Counted from the first letter of the stretch, positions 45,766 through 58,693 are shown. The stretch is DNA of 64,000 nucleotides from Yamagishiella unicocca (GCA_003116995.1 BDSL01000049.1:186001-250000); one strand, 5' to 3'. Notes: generated from the sequence alone by a model not told the origin. A program made the numbers and translations.

Positions 45766-48700
45766 ATGATGACAGTATCAAGTCGCACCGCCCAGGTACA
45801 CCGGATGATGTTTGCATCAGTGGGTCGCCCTGCGGTGAGGAGCTTGCGTGCGAATCGCCGCGCCTCCGTCTGCGTCCGGGCTATGACACTTAAGGTACGT
45901 TGATGGCGCTGCGCCACTACAAGGATATCCTTGTGTTGTTAGGACCTGTCACGAGGTGCCTGTCGTTCATTCACTGTGCAGGCCGTCCCCGTGGAGGCGT
46001 CCGTCCGCCCTGCATCGCCCCGTACGAAGGAGCTCGCAACGGTAAGCAAGGGCAATTTCCATATCGTGGCGCCCTTCATGATGCATCAGATGGTTGTCAG
46101 CGTAACAACGGTGGCTCCCCTTGCAGCGCATCATGATGGCGCCGAATGTGGGGCCAGGAGCCCGAGCTATTGTTGTGGGTTCGGGAGCCTTGCCCGTTAT
46201 CGACACACTCAAGTATTTGGGTGTACAGGTAAGCGGCTTTGGGCTGCCCTGAGGGTTCGGCCGTCCATGAGCGAATTGCGCCGATGGAACCCGCCGCCGC
46301 ATACACACGTCCCTACCTTTGGCTCCCAATCGCGACGAATTTCCAGTAGCGCAAAGGTGAAGGTGATGGTGCACTGATCCTGCTCTTGCTTTGTGTGACA
46401 TCACGTTAATAGCAGCCTGCAGCTTGGTAATAGGACGAGAAAGATGTGCTGGCGACGCGCTGGCCTATATCGCTAGCGCGTCGCCCACACGCATCGCCGG
46501 GCTGTCTGCAAAATGTGTCTGTGACCAGGGCGTTGGCGCCGTACAAATTAGTTGTACGAGAAGACGTACTCAACAGGCTGTGCCATACATGTGGTATGAT
46601 ATGCACCCGGCTGTCCCCGTGACACCCAGCTGTGGCAACGCGCAACTCCAGGCCGTATCACCCGCGCGACCCCGTGCTGCGATTCTGATCCATACGACCC
46701 GACCCACATACGACCTGCATGCACCTGGTCCCGCGTGTTTGAAAGCGAGAACGCATATTGCGCCTTGACAGGACATCTTGGCCGTGGACATGGCGTCTGA
46801 GGTCCTGGACGTGGTCACCACCGCGCACGGAGCGTCAAGCGCGCTAGGAAACGAGCTAGGTGAGATTGCAGGGCAGGCGGACTATCCGGGTGGTCCCAGA
46901 CAGTGTGACGAGCTGACGACCGCAGTGGGCACGATCGCAGCGGGCACGGGCTGGTTTGCGTTCAGGTGCACCTTTTGGGCGTTCAGCGGGTTGACCCTGA
47001 TGGGCGCTGTAGGTTGGGCATGGGAGCTGCGCGTTGGGGGCAGGGGCGCGACCACGTGATGGTGAAGCGCTTCGTGGCCGACATGAAGGCTAGTGGGACA
47101 GCATGACTTTGTGCAGCACATCCGACCATGGCCATATGCATCGCACGTAGTTGAGGGCGACAAAGGTGCATGGTCTCATCTTGTGTTTAGATGTTTAGGA
47201 AGTCATTTGCCCTGGTGCCTGTATGCCTTGGGCCGGCCACAATTGCACGTGGCCACCGGCAACCAGCGCATGCATGCATTATCGATACGTGCGGGGGCAG
47301 AGGAGGCCCGGTGACATGACATAGGAGGCGGAGGACGGAAGCTAGCAGGCGAATAGTTTCGGTGTGGGGGCCCCCCGCGCCGCCGGCGCATAACCCAATT
47401 CGCACCACGCGGGCGGGCCACAATGGGGCTCGCCAGCTGCTCGGCTGCCACCTGTTCCGCTCCTCCCGCCTCGAGGCTCAGGCACCTGCTGCGACCTTGA
47501 GCCATCCTCCCAGTCCCCGCTCCCGCTCCTTCATGCATACTCGTCGTCCTGCATGCTGACCGCCCTTGCGAAACATCGCCCCAGCGCCGACTAACTTATT
47601 GTCGTGCGCGGCGGGCATGCGGACATGGAACGCACGCGCCCCCGGGTTGCTCCAGGGATGTCGCGGCGCTGCCGGGCCTTGTTGCTGCTGCTCCGTGTCC
47701 CTGGTACGACGGAGGGAGCCAGCGTGTGAGCAAGGGCGCGCTGCTTTACTTCACTGCCACTGCCCCTGCCCCCTCAGGCGTGCGCGTGTGGCGCGGGGAC
47801 TTCAACGACCTGCCCGCCTACATGGGCCCTGCGGACCTGATAGTGTTCACGGACGAGCCGTTCGGAACCGAGCTCACACCGCGGTGAGTCGGGGGGGGCC
47901 CTGCGTTGGGTTTGCGGAGGAGGGGTCGGGCACGGTGCCGGGAACGTACGACTTGAGTTGTGCGGAGAGTGGCGCGAGGGTGGGACGAGCATGGCGGATG
48001 GCCGACGAAGCCCAGGTCGGTACGGCAGCTGCGTCGTGCTGGTGTGGGTGACGTCATCGTACACCGGTCATCGTACACCGGTCCATGACTGGCAAGACAG
48101 TATGTAGCCTATGTTGGGATGGCCGATGGCCTCCGCAAATCAGCATGGCAATGGAGGGCGGCACGGCTCGCTTTTGCTCCATCCATCCATAACTCAACGC
48201 CTCATCGCATGTTCTCCTCTGCCACCTGCTCGCTGGCTTTGCTGCAGGGATGCGCTGCTGAAGGCCTGCTTCGCGGCGCGCCCCGGCGGCTGCATCATCA
48301 TCAACTCCGAGATGGAGAGCCGCCGCTGGCAGCCCAAGTACCCCCCAACGCGTGAGGCGCTGGCGGCCCTCATGGCCGGCCTGCCGTTCAACCTCCACAG
48401 CGAACAGGAGGTCGCCAACGGCTACTGCGGCATCCTGCAGGTGCGACCGCTGACGGGGCTCCGGCCCCGTCGGGACCCCGTCGGGGGACGTGCCCAGTCC
48501 CCCATGGCCCCGCATTCTGACCCGCCTGGCCCCTCGCCTGGATACGACTGTGTTGGATACCACTTGGTCCAGCAGTGATGGTAGTGAGGACTCCTGGCTT
48601 GGGTGACTTTGCGAGAAGAGGACTCGCAGTCGCCAGAAGTCGCCGACCGTCTGAGGTCAAGGACTTCTCGCGGAACCACGGAACGATGAGTCCTCCCTAC

Positions 48701-50384
48701 CACCGCTTTGGGGCTAATGGGATAGAGCGCTCCGGCCCCTTGCCCCCTCCGGCCCCTCGCCCCCTCTGGCCCCCGCCAGGCCCTTCACGTCCCCCTGCCC
48801 GCGTGCCCTCACTACCTACAGGTTCCACCAAACTACCGGCTCCGCACGCCGATCCTCATGGCGGGCAAGGTAGTGCGTGGCTTCGGCCGCGGCAGCCGCC
48901 AGATGGGCACTCCCACCGCCAACATCGAGACGGGGCCCCTCAAGCGGAAGCTAAAGGGCATGTCCCCCGGCGTGTACTTTGGGTAGGTGGTGTCCGGCCA
49001 CGGCCGTACCACGGGGAATTGGGCCTTGTTGCCGGAGGCCATGTCCCTTAGGGCACGACTGTCACAGCGGGCGAAACGCTGGGCAGGCGGGCTCTTAGGG
49101 TCTCAGCATTCAGCTCAGGGTCTCAGGTAGTCGCGCTGGGCACTGCAAGAGGATCCAGAGTCCCTTAGCGCTACGGATATTCCTGGCGCGGAAGCGCCAG
49201 TGGGGAATGGCGGGATGTGCTATTCCACGACACCGGCCTCCGGAAGCGACCTCCCTCGCTGCCGAGCTGGCGCGCGAAGCCGATCATTGTCATGCGCAAC
49301 CACCCTGACACATGGCACCTGCTTGCGAGACCGCCCCGCCACGTACCCGGCCGCCGCTGTGGGCCCTCCCAACCCAACCCAACCTGACTCCACCACCCCG
49401 TGTTGCACTGTGCAGCTGGGCGAAGCTGGAAGCCCCGAAGGGCTGGCCTGCTGTCGACTCGCAGGTTCACAAGGTGCGCCGAGGGGTTCTGCGCTGCTGC
49501 AGCAAGGGAGGTCGGCAAGGAGCACCAGCTGCCGCGGGCCGGCGTTGCGGTTCAGGGTGCTAGGGCAGGTTGAAAGCAACAGCTGGGCAGGCTCATGGGA
49601 CCGAAGGAGAGGGGAGCTCTTGCTGGCATGCCGTTTGATTCGAGCGTCGGGGAAGATACCAGGCGTTGTTTGCGGTAGGAGGGTTGATCCAGGTGGGATT
49701 CGGGTCTCTCCTCGCGGCCCAGCAGCAGCAGCAGGCCGTGGCCCCGGCTGGTCTTCAGCTCCCCGCTCCCCCTCCGCTTCCTGAGCCAGCCACCTGCGCC
49801 GTTGCCCGCTGGCCCCCCAGGCGGTCTTGAACATTGGAGCGCGCCCCACCGTCAACAAGGGCGGCGAGGCGCAGACGGTGGAGTGCCACATCCTGCACGA
49901 CTTCCAGGGCGGGCAGGAGTTCTACGGCAGCAACCTGGAGGTCAGGCGGGGGCTGGCGTGTGCTGTGTCGTGTGCTGGGGTGTTGCAGGGAGGGAACCGG
50001 GGAGCAGCGGTGTGGCCTGGGCCGTGCTGGGGGAAAGGGCTCGGTCCTGCCGATGTCGCCTAGGGCTTAATGTAGCGCGCGGTTCTTCATCTACCTGCGC
50101 TTTGACGTGTCAAATACACCCGAAAATTGCACGGTCCGCTATGCGAGCTGTCAAGGTGCCCGCTCACGGCAGCCGCCCCAGTTCATTTTGTTCAACCCTG
50201 GCCTCATTGCCCCCTGGCGTCTGCTCAGGTCTTGGTGATGGGCTTCATGCGCCCGGAGATCCGTTTCAGCAGCGTGGACGAGCTGACCGCCCGCATCCGC
50301 GCCGACATCGCCATCGCGCGGGTGCAGCTCGATGTGCCGTACATGCTTGCGGAGGCGGCGACGCTCGAGCAGGGCAGCGAGTGA
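45766..50384 (+). CDS. RFK: Riboflavin kinase fused to an N-terminal methyltransferase-like Rossmann domain
   Basis: Ten exons: 45766-45894, 45982-46041, 46127-46228, 46772-46859, 47778-47883, 48248-48440, 48822-48982, 49416-49473, 49821-49940, 50229-50384; every phase agrees, giving 390 aa. Residues 1-45 (MMTVSSRTAQVHRMMFASVG, Arg/Ser/Ala-rich) look like a plastid or mitochondrial presequence. Residues about 75-225 resemble a SAM-dependent methyltransferase Rossmann fold: AIVVGSGALPVIDTLKYLGV then DILAVDMASEVLDVV (motif I and the acidic strand-2 end), RGDFNDLPAYMGPADLIVFT (motif IV region), and ALLKACFAARPGGCIIINSE. Residues about 230-385 are a riboflavin kinase domain (riboflavin + ATP to FMN + ADP): GKVVRGFGRGSRQMGTPTAN (PTAN 257-260, nucleotide/Mg site), LNIGARPTVN, VECHILHDF with catalytic Glu320, and GFMRPEIRFSSVDELTARI. 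Land plants instead fuse this kinase to a HAD-type FMN hydrolase. Whether the Rossmann half is a working methyltransferase is unknown. Confidence 0.9.
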
Positions 50385-53300
50385 GTGACTAGGCGAGTGG
50401 GTGCAGGCGCATTCGTGGCACCGGCACCGACACCGACACCGGCACCGGCACCGGCATCGGCGTCTAAGTACCTTGTGGTCCCGCTTTGCCGAGCGAGGTA
50501 GGAGACCGAGGATAGAGTCGACCGCCGTCCGGGCAGCTGCGGTGGCTGACGATACCATTGCGGACCAGGCGGGAGCCCTGCGCAAGCGGGGGGTGGGGCG
50601 CTTCCTTTTCTGCGTCGTGTTGCTGGGTGTCGGGGCCGTTGCAGATCGTTCATTTAGGTGCGGCGAGTGCGGTGGTCTCTTGCGGCGTGCCGGGGCTCAC
50701 CCGCGCCCAGGGAGGACGTGCAGGTGCTGGGGGTGGTGCGGTGTGGGACACGAGTGCGGTGTCAGGGGTAGTTGCGTCGTAAGGACTGTCTTGGCGGGGG
50801 GGGACAGAACTCGAGGGGGGGGGTCAAGGGGGGTATGGGGTGCGGTTGCGGCGCAGGACGGCGGACGAGGTGCAGTCCGGTGTCGACACCAGCCGTACAG
50901 CTCCTGTTGTCGTGAATGAAAGCTGCCGGCTAGGGTTTTGCGCGTCAGCGGGGGCGGAGGATTGAGGGCGGGTGCAGTCGCGCTGGCCTGGGGTTGCGGC
51001 ACTGGTTTGGGCTGTCTGCTCGTGACGCCCTTGACGCTGCCGTGTGCTGGCGTGCGATCCAAGGTAGCTGACAGTGCGTTTGTCGTGTTTGTGTGTGTAC
51101 GCGTGTTGTGCGCCAGTCAGTCGCGATGGGCTGACAGTGCGCCAGGAGGTTATCCGGGTATCGATGAGTCGGTGCGCGTGCTCCAGGCGGCCTGGTGCCA
51201 GTGTCGGCGCGAGGCCGACCTTCATCAGCGCCAGTGTGAATAATTTTGCTCCGCGAAGGGGCCTTCCGCTGCGACTCGGCGTTGGGACAGACGCTCTGCT
51301 GTTGTCAACGAGTGTTGTCTAGAAACAGGTTGTTGGGTGCAGCCGTACATCTGATTGCTTGCCTGCGTTGGCGTGCGTTCGCGGGTGTGGTTGCGGCAGG
51401 GCTGTAGCGAGGGCGCTGCATTCGAGTTGCAGCCGTGCATGGGCGAAGTAGTGGCCCTGCAGCTGAGCATGTTCTATAGGTTGTTCACTGAAGGCGGCGG
51501 ATGGGCGTCTGACGATGTGCAGACTTCATTCGCTTGCGTCGAGGTCACGGCACCCGAGGCCGGGCCATGCTCGTGCCGGGACTTACCCGACTTTGCTTGG
51601 GCGCAACCTTGCGTAGTGGTAAATGCGATGCTTGCAATATAACGCTATCGAGCCGTGCTTGCATTTCGGCGGTTGACGAGAGCTCTGGCCCTTTGCCGCG
51701 GGATGGGTGATGGACGAGGAAACCCGTTTACACGACACAGACCCTCGTTCCCCTGGGAGGGTAACAGCTGCTGACAGCTAGCCTAAAATCCTTTAAGAAC
51801 CACAGCGCCCAGGCGGCAAGCGCGCAGCAGTGCTTAGAGCCTAAGATTAAAATCTAGTGCAAGGCCCTGCTGGGGAGGTGACCGAGCAGGGTACAGCATC
51901 TGATGAGCATCAGACCCTATCAGACCAAAACAAGGCCAGACTCGGCCAGACGACGAGTTGCGGTGTGTTGTGGCGCGGCATAAGCTCGACAATGAACTAC
52001 TTTTACCCTTCTGGCGAAAGCCTCGCAGCATATGTCCGTGTGTTCTTCCGCCATGACAGCTCTGCGGGGTCAGAGCCGAGCTGACGGCAACGGACAGAGC
52101 CGGACCATGCCGGACAGAGCAGGCGGGCCTTGGCACCAGCAGGTGTCAAGAACCTCGCCGCCCCCCCTCCGGCCCACCTGACAAAGCCCTCAACACGGAA
52201 TGTCTCCAGTCGCTAAAACAGCATTGCCATCAATATTGGCTTTCATTGGCTGCTTCCGTGGGTGTGACCTTTGCGGTGAAGCACTGCGTGCCTACCCGTC
52301 CATGCGCGCCAGGTTAATGGATTGCATGTTTGGGCACGTATTATGCATTCATGACATGTTGTCTGGTCGCAGATCCAAGCATATTGTGAATCGAATTCGC
52401 GGCGCAAGCGCCGTCAACGACCCAAGGACGCGATGCATATTATTATATTAGCAGAAATTTTACCACTTCAATCCGTTGTTATTTGTGCCTGCCGCTGCCC
52501 TCGTTGCCAAGTATGTCGTTAACCGTTTGTGCTGTAGCCCCAAGGTAAGCCGAGGACTACAGTTGCCGATAACATGCGTAAAGTCGATCTCTAGTAGTGT
52601 TCGAAGAGGCGAAGTACAGATACATCCCGTTTGACAAGGCACCGACGGCGACGGGCACAAACCCTGCAGTCCACAATGCTATTGTACAACCATCATTTGC
52701 ACCTCAGGTTATTATTCCTAAGTAACTGCAGCCGCGTTCAAGATACACAGGCCCCCGAGGTCAGCAAAGGCGCCCGCCTCACCGTACCGGATGTTTTTCC
52801 AGGAAGCCGGCTGCCCCGATATCGCTTGTCCCAAATGGAAATTTAAAACAAACAAACAAACAAACAGTACATCATGCGCCTCCTTAACGTTGACATGTTC
52901 CGCCACAGCTGGGTTGGTCAGGTAGGGTCAGACCTACCTCTACCGCCTCTACACACCCGAAGGGAGGGGCAAATGCAGATGGACAGCACATGGGATGCGC
53001 GATGAGCTTGTCGTCAAAAATATGTGACCCTCAACGGCCCTCGAGGTAGCTGCAAGCGGCTGCGGTCCACTGCTACGGGTCGCCGCTACCGGTCATCGCC
53101 CCCCCGCTGCCCAAATCTCCATGCAATGGCCGCGCATGCAAGCTCAAAGTCCTCCTAAGCATCTTCAGTCCACTCGTCTCAGTATGGCCTAAGTAGGCGT
53201 GAATTGCCTTGCTTGATGGGTGCCGGCAACCGCTTTGACCCCGCCCACAGCACCCATCTGGGTCGGTCAGGTGGCATTGTAACTGGGTTGTAACTACGAA

Positions 53301-54006
53301 GGTGCAACGATTGCACGTCGTACTTTCTACTGGACTCTAGTTGGATTTAAAAAACGACGCAGGTTCCTTTGCCGGTTCCCGGAGACCTGTACGGCGGGCG
53401 TATTGTGGCCCCTACCCTGCTCTGAGCCGCTCTTGAGCCATCTCCATGCCTCGAACCTTCCCTTGTTACCATGCAATTGCCTGCCTATTTAACACCCTCT
53501 ACGCAATCCTGAGAGGCACTAAGCTACGCCACCCTGCAACAGCGGACTCTACGTTGGCCGGTTCTTGCTGGTTACAGTCGGAGTACGGAAGCCCATCAGC
53601 TGCTAGACGGAAGCTGCGGCGAACACAGCACGACCTATTAAATTAGCTGCACGAAAAATCTCAGACAATTTAATCTACCTACATAGCGCAAACGTTGATC
53701 GATCGTGCTGGAGAAAGAGCACGTGTGCCAGTCGTCACGTCACGCAAAATACTTCGAAGTCTTGGCAGGCGCAATAGGAGGTAAGGATCAGTGTGACGTG
53801 TCACATCAACAATAGCCTACACGATCGGTACTCATGCGACTTCCTAATCGCACCCTCGTTCCAACGCGCAAACGGCCACTGGTTGGACCAGCATCCTGTA
53901 CGCCTTGATGCACCAATAAACGCTCCCACTCAACTTTCATTCAGGTACTCATTAGGATTGAGCGGGCTAGCAGCGGCCGGCCGGCAGCTGCGGTCCTGTA
54001 TGCGCG
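50385..54006. other. Long intergenic region after the riboflavin kinase gene
   Basis: About 3.6 kb with no recognisable exon. A GGCACC/GACACC hexamer run lies at 50418-50462 just beyond the stop, and an (AAAC)n run at 52849-52866. The left 1.2 kb is GC-rich and may be 3' UTR; the rest is closer to AT-balanced. The first TGTAA words clearly seen are near 53277-53292. Confidence 0.5.
50418..50462. repeat. GGCACC/GACACC hexamer array
   Basis: Seven or so copies of (G/C)(G/A)CACC in the riboflavin kinase 3' flank. Confidence 0.88.
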
Positions 54007-57000
54007 ATGTGGCACCTGGCGCTGCTGGTGCTTCTTAGTCTCGGAGCTTCTAAAGGTAGGCGCGGCCATTACCTTGATGTCTTGCCGCTATCAATGGCCG
54101 CGGCGGAATCAGCGTTGCGGCATGACACAAAAAATACATTACTAAGGATGTAGAACTCTCAATGGCACAGACCACGGCCACACGTCCGCACCAGGTGCTG
54201 ATAGGAATGCGCCTAAAGCTCTCTGTGTCGTCGTTGGAACGGCGTCCCACGGAAGCACCCTCCGCCGGGCCGCCTACCCCACCCCACCACCTGCGCGATG
54301 CAGTAGCTCGTTGTGATTACACCCCACCCTGCTCACCACCGCCTGCAACACTATCGTCACCACCTGGTTAGAGCCCAGGGGCGACACGACCGACGGCCAC
54401 CGCATTTGCTGCGTCGCAATCGCCATACCCACTCCTGACAGCCGTCTTAGGCGAACCGCTTAAGAGGGCTGTCGAGGGCATTCAAATGAACAGCATCGAT
54501 ATGATCCAGCAAGGTCGGCCAGGCAGCCAAAGCAGGCCCCTCCGCAGGCCACCCGCCCACCCAATGACACCCGCCCACCCAATGCTAACCCCCCCACCCG
54601 TGCCTCTTTGCAACGCAGTGGCTGTCTCCGGGTACCTCCCCCCGGACTTACCACTACCCGGTAGGAACCGTGTTATTAGGTCCAGCGCAGCCACTGCTTT
54701 GCACCGTTCGCCCGACGCCTGCCTGAGTCAGCAATCCGTCAAGAGAGCTTTGCCTCCAAGACACAGCACCTAATAACTTTCAACAAGCACCCGCATTTCC
54801 AGCCTAACAGTAAGCAAACACGTTCTTTACCTCCCCATGTCGCCCATCCACCCACATTGTCTCTACGCAGTTTCTGTCTCCGGAACCCCGCCGCCAGGAT
54901 CACCACCGGGTAGGATCAGTTGAGATTGTACGGCAGATCGCTCTCGATTCCTCTCCCTGCTGCCCTGGGAGCCATCCCACTGTGAAGCCGTTCATTCAGG
55001 GGTGTGTAGCCCGTTCCTGTTGTGCCGCGCGTCGTGGTTGTTACACCGCTTCTGTCCTACCATCCGAGGCCGGCCGCGAAGGCCGCCGTCCTCAGCGCTG
55101 GGCATGCGACGATCATCATAGGGCCCGGGTCCTGCCACGTTGGCTAGGCACTCGCGCACGTGTCCCCCCTCCAACCACAATCCACAATCGTTCGCCGGTC
55201 TACTGGTTTCATCTCGCTACCCTAAAACCCTTGAACCTGCCTTTTCCTGTCGCAGCGTCTACCGGTATCCCTCCTGGGGCTCCCCCACCTGAATCGCTCA
55301 TGGCCAAGCGGTTAGAAGGGCAGCTTGCATTCGTGGACCTTCATGACGAGGGCGGGCAGCAGCAGTGGGCCATCAGCGAATTCAACGGCAACTTGACGCC
55401 GCTCAGCCCGAATTTCAGGCCCCCCATGCAGCCGGACAGTGGTGAGCCCATTCAAGCCGGATCGCTTGTAGCACTCGTAAGTGGATTCGGGACAGCCTGG
55501 TGTCCAGTAGGAGCTTTCGCACTGCACGTCAGACACGGCACGCAGCTGGGCAGCACAGACCGCTTAGCGTAGCCCAAGCAGTAGTAACTGTAGACTCCAG
55601 TGGAATCCAGATCTTAAAGTAGAGCCGGCAGGCACCTCGCCTGACGCTGACAGAGACGAAGAACGGAAAAGAAGCCCACCGATTGAGACACGGCAAACCG
55701 GCAGGAACCGCGAACAAGGGCCCAGAGAGCCTGTGCATTGGTGATGAAAACGCCAAAGCGAGATACCGGTATGATTACCATTTACACCGCCCCCGGCATC
55801 ATGTTGTTCTTTAGCTGTATGCGCGCCAGGAACTCATCATAGCCCGCTCCCTCGTGACCTGTTGCCCCTGTCTAGGAGTGCCAGGCAGCCGAATCCGGCG
55901 ACTGCCTGGATGACGACGTGCCGCAGATCACGCTCTTAGTCACTGCAGCCATGCCTGCGGCCATCTCCGTCACGCAAAAGCTGCTGGTGATGATCGTGGA
56001 CTACTCCTCGTGTGGCTATGAGCCCAGCATGAACGAGAGCACAATTCGGACGTTGTACCTCGGCCCTGACCAGGACGGCAGCGGCGGAATTGCGCAGAAA
56101 TTCTCGCAGTGTTCGTACGGCCAGTTCAACCTCGACGCCTTCAGCTTTGGTGTCGTAACCGTGCGACCGAACTGCTCAGCGGCCATCACCAGCTCGTGCA
56201 GCTGGTGGTCTATATCGAACGGAGCCGATGCCGAGGCCAGGGCCGTACTGGGACCGATAACGTACGGGTCGTACACCCACTACACGTACGTGCTGCCCCC
56301 CAAGCTGCAGGCGGTATGTCCTTGGTCTGGCCTTGCGCTGCTGCCCGGCAGACAGACGTGGCTGCAGAGCTCAAGCTACGGTATAGAGCGCTGGGCGACG
56401 GTGATGCAGGAGTCCATCCACAACTACGGTAAGCCTTGGAAAGCGTGCCGGCGGCGCGAATCGATACGATTACTGCGAAGGGCACTGAAAGGACCCAGTG
56501 GCAGGCGATCCACTGGATCGACTGGCCATGGCACTGACGCGATGCAGACGGCTGTTGGTGCCTGCCTGAATTCGGTTTGTGGTTTTGAATATCCTTCGCT
56601 TATCCCGCATGAGCTGAACTGACCGATATTGCGCTCCTGCCTGGTAACGCGTTCAGGCCTCTGGCACTCGTGGCAGGGCGGCGTCGAGTACAGCGACTAC
56701 TCGACGGCGATGGGCCGTGGTAACGCCTGTCCCGGCTCGGCGGAAATCTCGCGCCTGGGCTGGGCAACGGCTGCGGGCAATGGCACCGCACTTGATGCCT
56801 CAACGCTGCCGGCTGGAGTCGCGACCTCCTTCAGCCTGCCCGCCACCTACCTGTCCGGTACCGGCAACTACCTGCGCCTCAAACCCACCTGGTTGCCGTC
56901 GTACAGTACGGCATCACTCTCCAAGAACCTCTACCTTGCCGTTCGTGTGGCGATGGGCGGCGACGCGCTCTTGGGGTCAAGTTACGCGGGCAAAGTCAAC

Positions 57001-58216
57001 ATCCATGAAGTCAACTCTACTTCGGTAGGTGCTGCGTGCTGGCACCGCCTACGGGGCAGGCATCTGTGGGTTTCAAGTTATTTGCAGCTTTAATGTCTCT
57101 GTGCAGTATTTGAACATCCCCTTGCGGATATCCCCACCCCAACACACACCGGCCACCGGGTCTTCTCCACCCCATATGCAAGGTAGTTGGCGAATAAACA
57201 GGGTACCTGTGATCACCCTAGGAATGCCGTCATGTGCGTTTCCAGCTGACGCCTAGCCCAGAGTTGGTTGAGAAGGGGGTAGATCGGCAGCACCCTCTGC
57301 AAATGAGCAGGGGTGCCGGTCGCTCCGTTCGCAATCAGGCAGATGGCATCGAGGCTACTGCACGGAAACGTTTGAAGTAAAGCCCGTTACAGTGGGTTCC
57401 AGACCAAGAGGTAGAACCATCGGGCACATCGCCTGACACTGAGGAGACGGACGAGACAAAGACCGATCGTTGTTCGTGTTCATTGTGCTGACGCAGGACA
57501 ACGGCTACCCCAGCTCCTACATGTATTCTGACCGCAAGATCTCATTTGTCGACGCCGTCTCGCCGCTGAGCACGCTGACCCTGGCCAGCTACAACCTGGT
57601 GGTGTATGCTGGCGCCTGGGTCGGCACGGACATCTTGCGAGTGCACCTCTGCCGCTATGTCAACTCCACCGCCGAGTGCCCCAGCCTAGGGTCCCTGGAG
57701 GCGATGCCGTCGCCGCCGCCCGCCCGCCTGCCGCCCAACCCACCATTGCCCAGGTCCCCACCCAGGCCCCCACCGATGCCGAGGCCGCCGCCACCATTCC
57801 CGCCGCCACCCAGCCCGCCGCCGCCAAGCCCTCTGCCGCCAAGCCCACCGCCGCCAAGCCCACAACCGCCGAGTCCGCCGCCACCCAGTCCGCGGCCGCC
57901 GACTCCCCCGCCCGCCCCACCCCTTCTGGTAAAGCGCAGCCCCCCGCCAAGCCCTCGACCGCCGCCGCGCCCAGCAAAGAATCCACCACCGCGGCACCCG
58001 CCTCCGCTCCCCAGCCCGCCGACGTCTCCGCCGCGCTCGCCGCCGCCGACCCCGCCACCGCCGCGGCCGCCGCCGCCGAGTCCATCACCGCCGCGGCCGC
58101 CGCCGCCTAATCCATCGCCGCCGCGCCCGCCACCGCGTAGTCCATCGCCACCGCGGCCCCCAAAGGTATGCTCCTGGACGATCCCTACCCGGTCTGGTCT
58201 CAGGATGCAAGGATAG
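54007..58216 (+). CDS. Secreted gametolysin/VMP-type matrix metalloprotease with Pro-rich tail
   Basis: Exons 54007-54055, 54304-54366, 54619-54660, 54871-54909, 55256-55476, 55876-56428, 56657-57024 and 57497-58216; phases agree, about 684 aa. Exon 1 is a signal peptide (MWHLALLVLLSLGASK). Exons 2-4 encode short Pro-rich cassettes. The peptidase M11 (gametolysin) domain occupies about 110-510. Its zinc site is QESIHNYGLWH at 316-326; gametolysin has HExxHxxGxxH, and Volvox VMPs have Gln at the first position, so this is a VMP-type variant. The Met-turn is at EYSDYSTAMG (Met341), followed by GSAEISRLGW. From about 516 a hydroxyproline-type (SPPPP)n, extensin-like domain follows; such domains are cross-linked into the algal wall. 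By family knowledge the enzyme degrades or remodels extracellular-matrix glycoproteins. The stop at 58214 is reached by reading through GTATGC at 58166, which could instead be a donor to an unseen last exon. Confidence 0.87.
54304..54909 (+). other. Three symmetric phase-1 micro-exons of the metalloprotease
   Basis: Exons 54304-54366 (63 nt), 54619-54660 (42 nt) and 54871-54909 (39 nt) each start after 2 nt of a codon and end 1 nt into one, so any can be skipped or duplicated without frame loss. Products resemble each other: TPPCSPPPATLSSPPG, AVSGYLPPDLPLPG and SVSGTPPPGSPPG; the next exon starts ASTGIPPGAPPPE, continuing the series. Confidence 0.82.
55586..55660. repeat. Diverged copy of an interspersed repeat
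   Basis: It aligns by eye with 57385-57470: CCAGTGGAATCCAGA, GTAGAGCC, CACCTCGCCTGACGCTGA, GACGAAGA. It lies in the metalloprotease intron 55477-55875. Confidence 0.65.
57385..57470. repeat. Interspersed repeat copy in metalloprotease intron 7
   Basis: It contains GTTACAGTGGGTTCCAGACC followed by AAGAGGTAGAACCATCGGGC; the first 43 bp match 58701-58742 with one or two differences. It extends past the shared core into CGCCTGACACTGA. Confidence 0.85.
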
Positions 58217-58693
58217 ACGGGTTCAAAGTGAAACGGTTCCAGAGTCCAGGCAGTCTCTGGCCAGGCACACTTTTGGCACGATATAAGCCGCCGGTTGGAG
58301 TCTCGTGATAGCCAGGGAGGAACCCGATTGTGTTCCAGCGAGGCGGGCCCGAGTGCTCTTGACCGCCTGGAACGTTATGTCGCCGAAATGATACGGTAGC
58401 ACATCCATACCAACCAAACGCGAAACCGGCAACCTCGAGGGTTCAAACTCCACCTGACAATGCGTTAACATAACGGTAAACGTGTTTGCGCAAAAAACGC
58501 GAGTGCGACGAGACCGCTCACCTGACGGGGGACCGGAGCCGCTGGAATGCCCAGCCAATCCCAACAGGCACAGTAAGCTGTCGAGGTTGTCATTGGGTTT
58601 CTGGAGTTATTGCGCATTGCCCCAAAAAAGTAGGCGGCCAGCGCAACCGTTGGTGGCCGGCCAGGACCTCCTGCGCAGACGGGCAGTTGTTGT

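Noticed and set aside
46778..47059. 93-aa frame starting at 46778
   Set aside because: Its first part is a real exon (46772-46859), but the rest reads through a GTGAG donor into intron; the true continuation at 47778 keeps frame.
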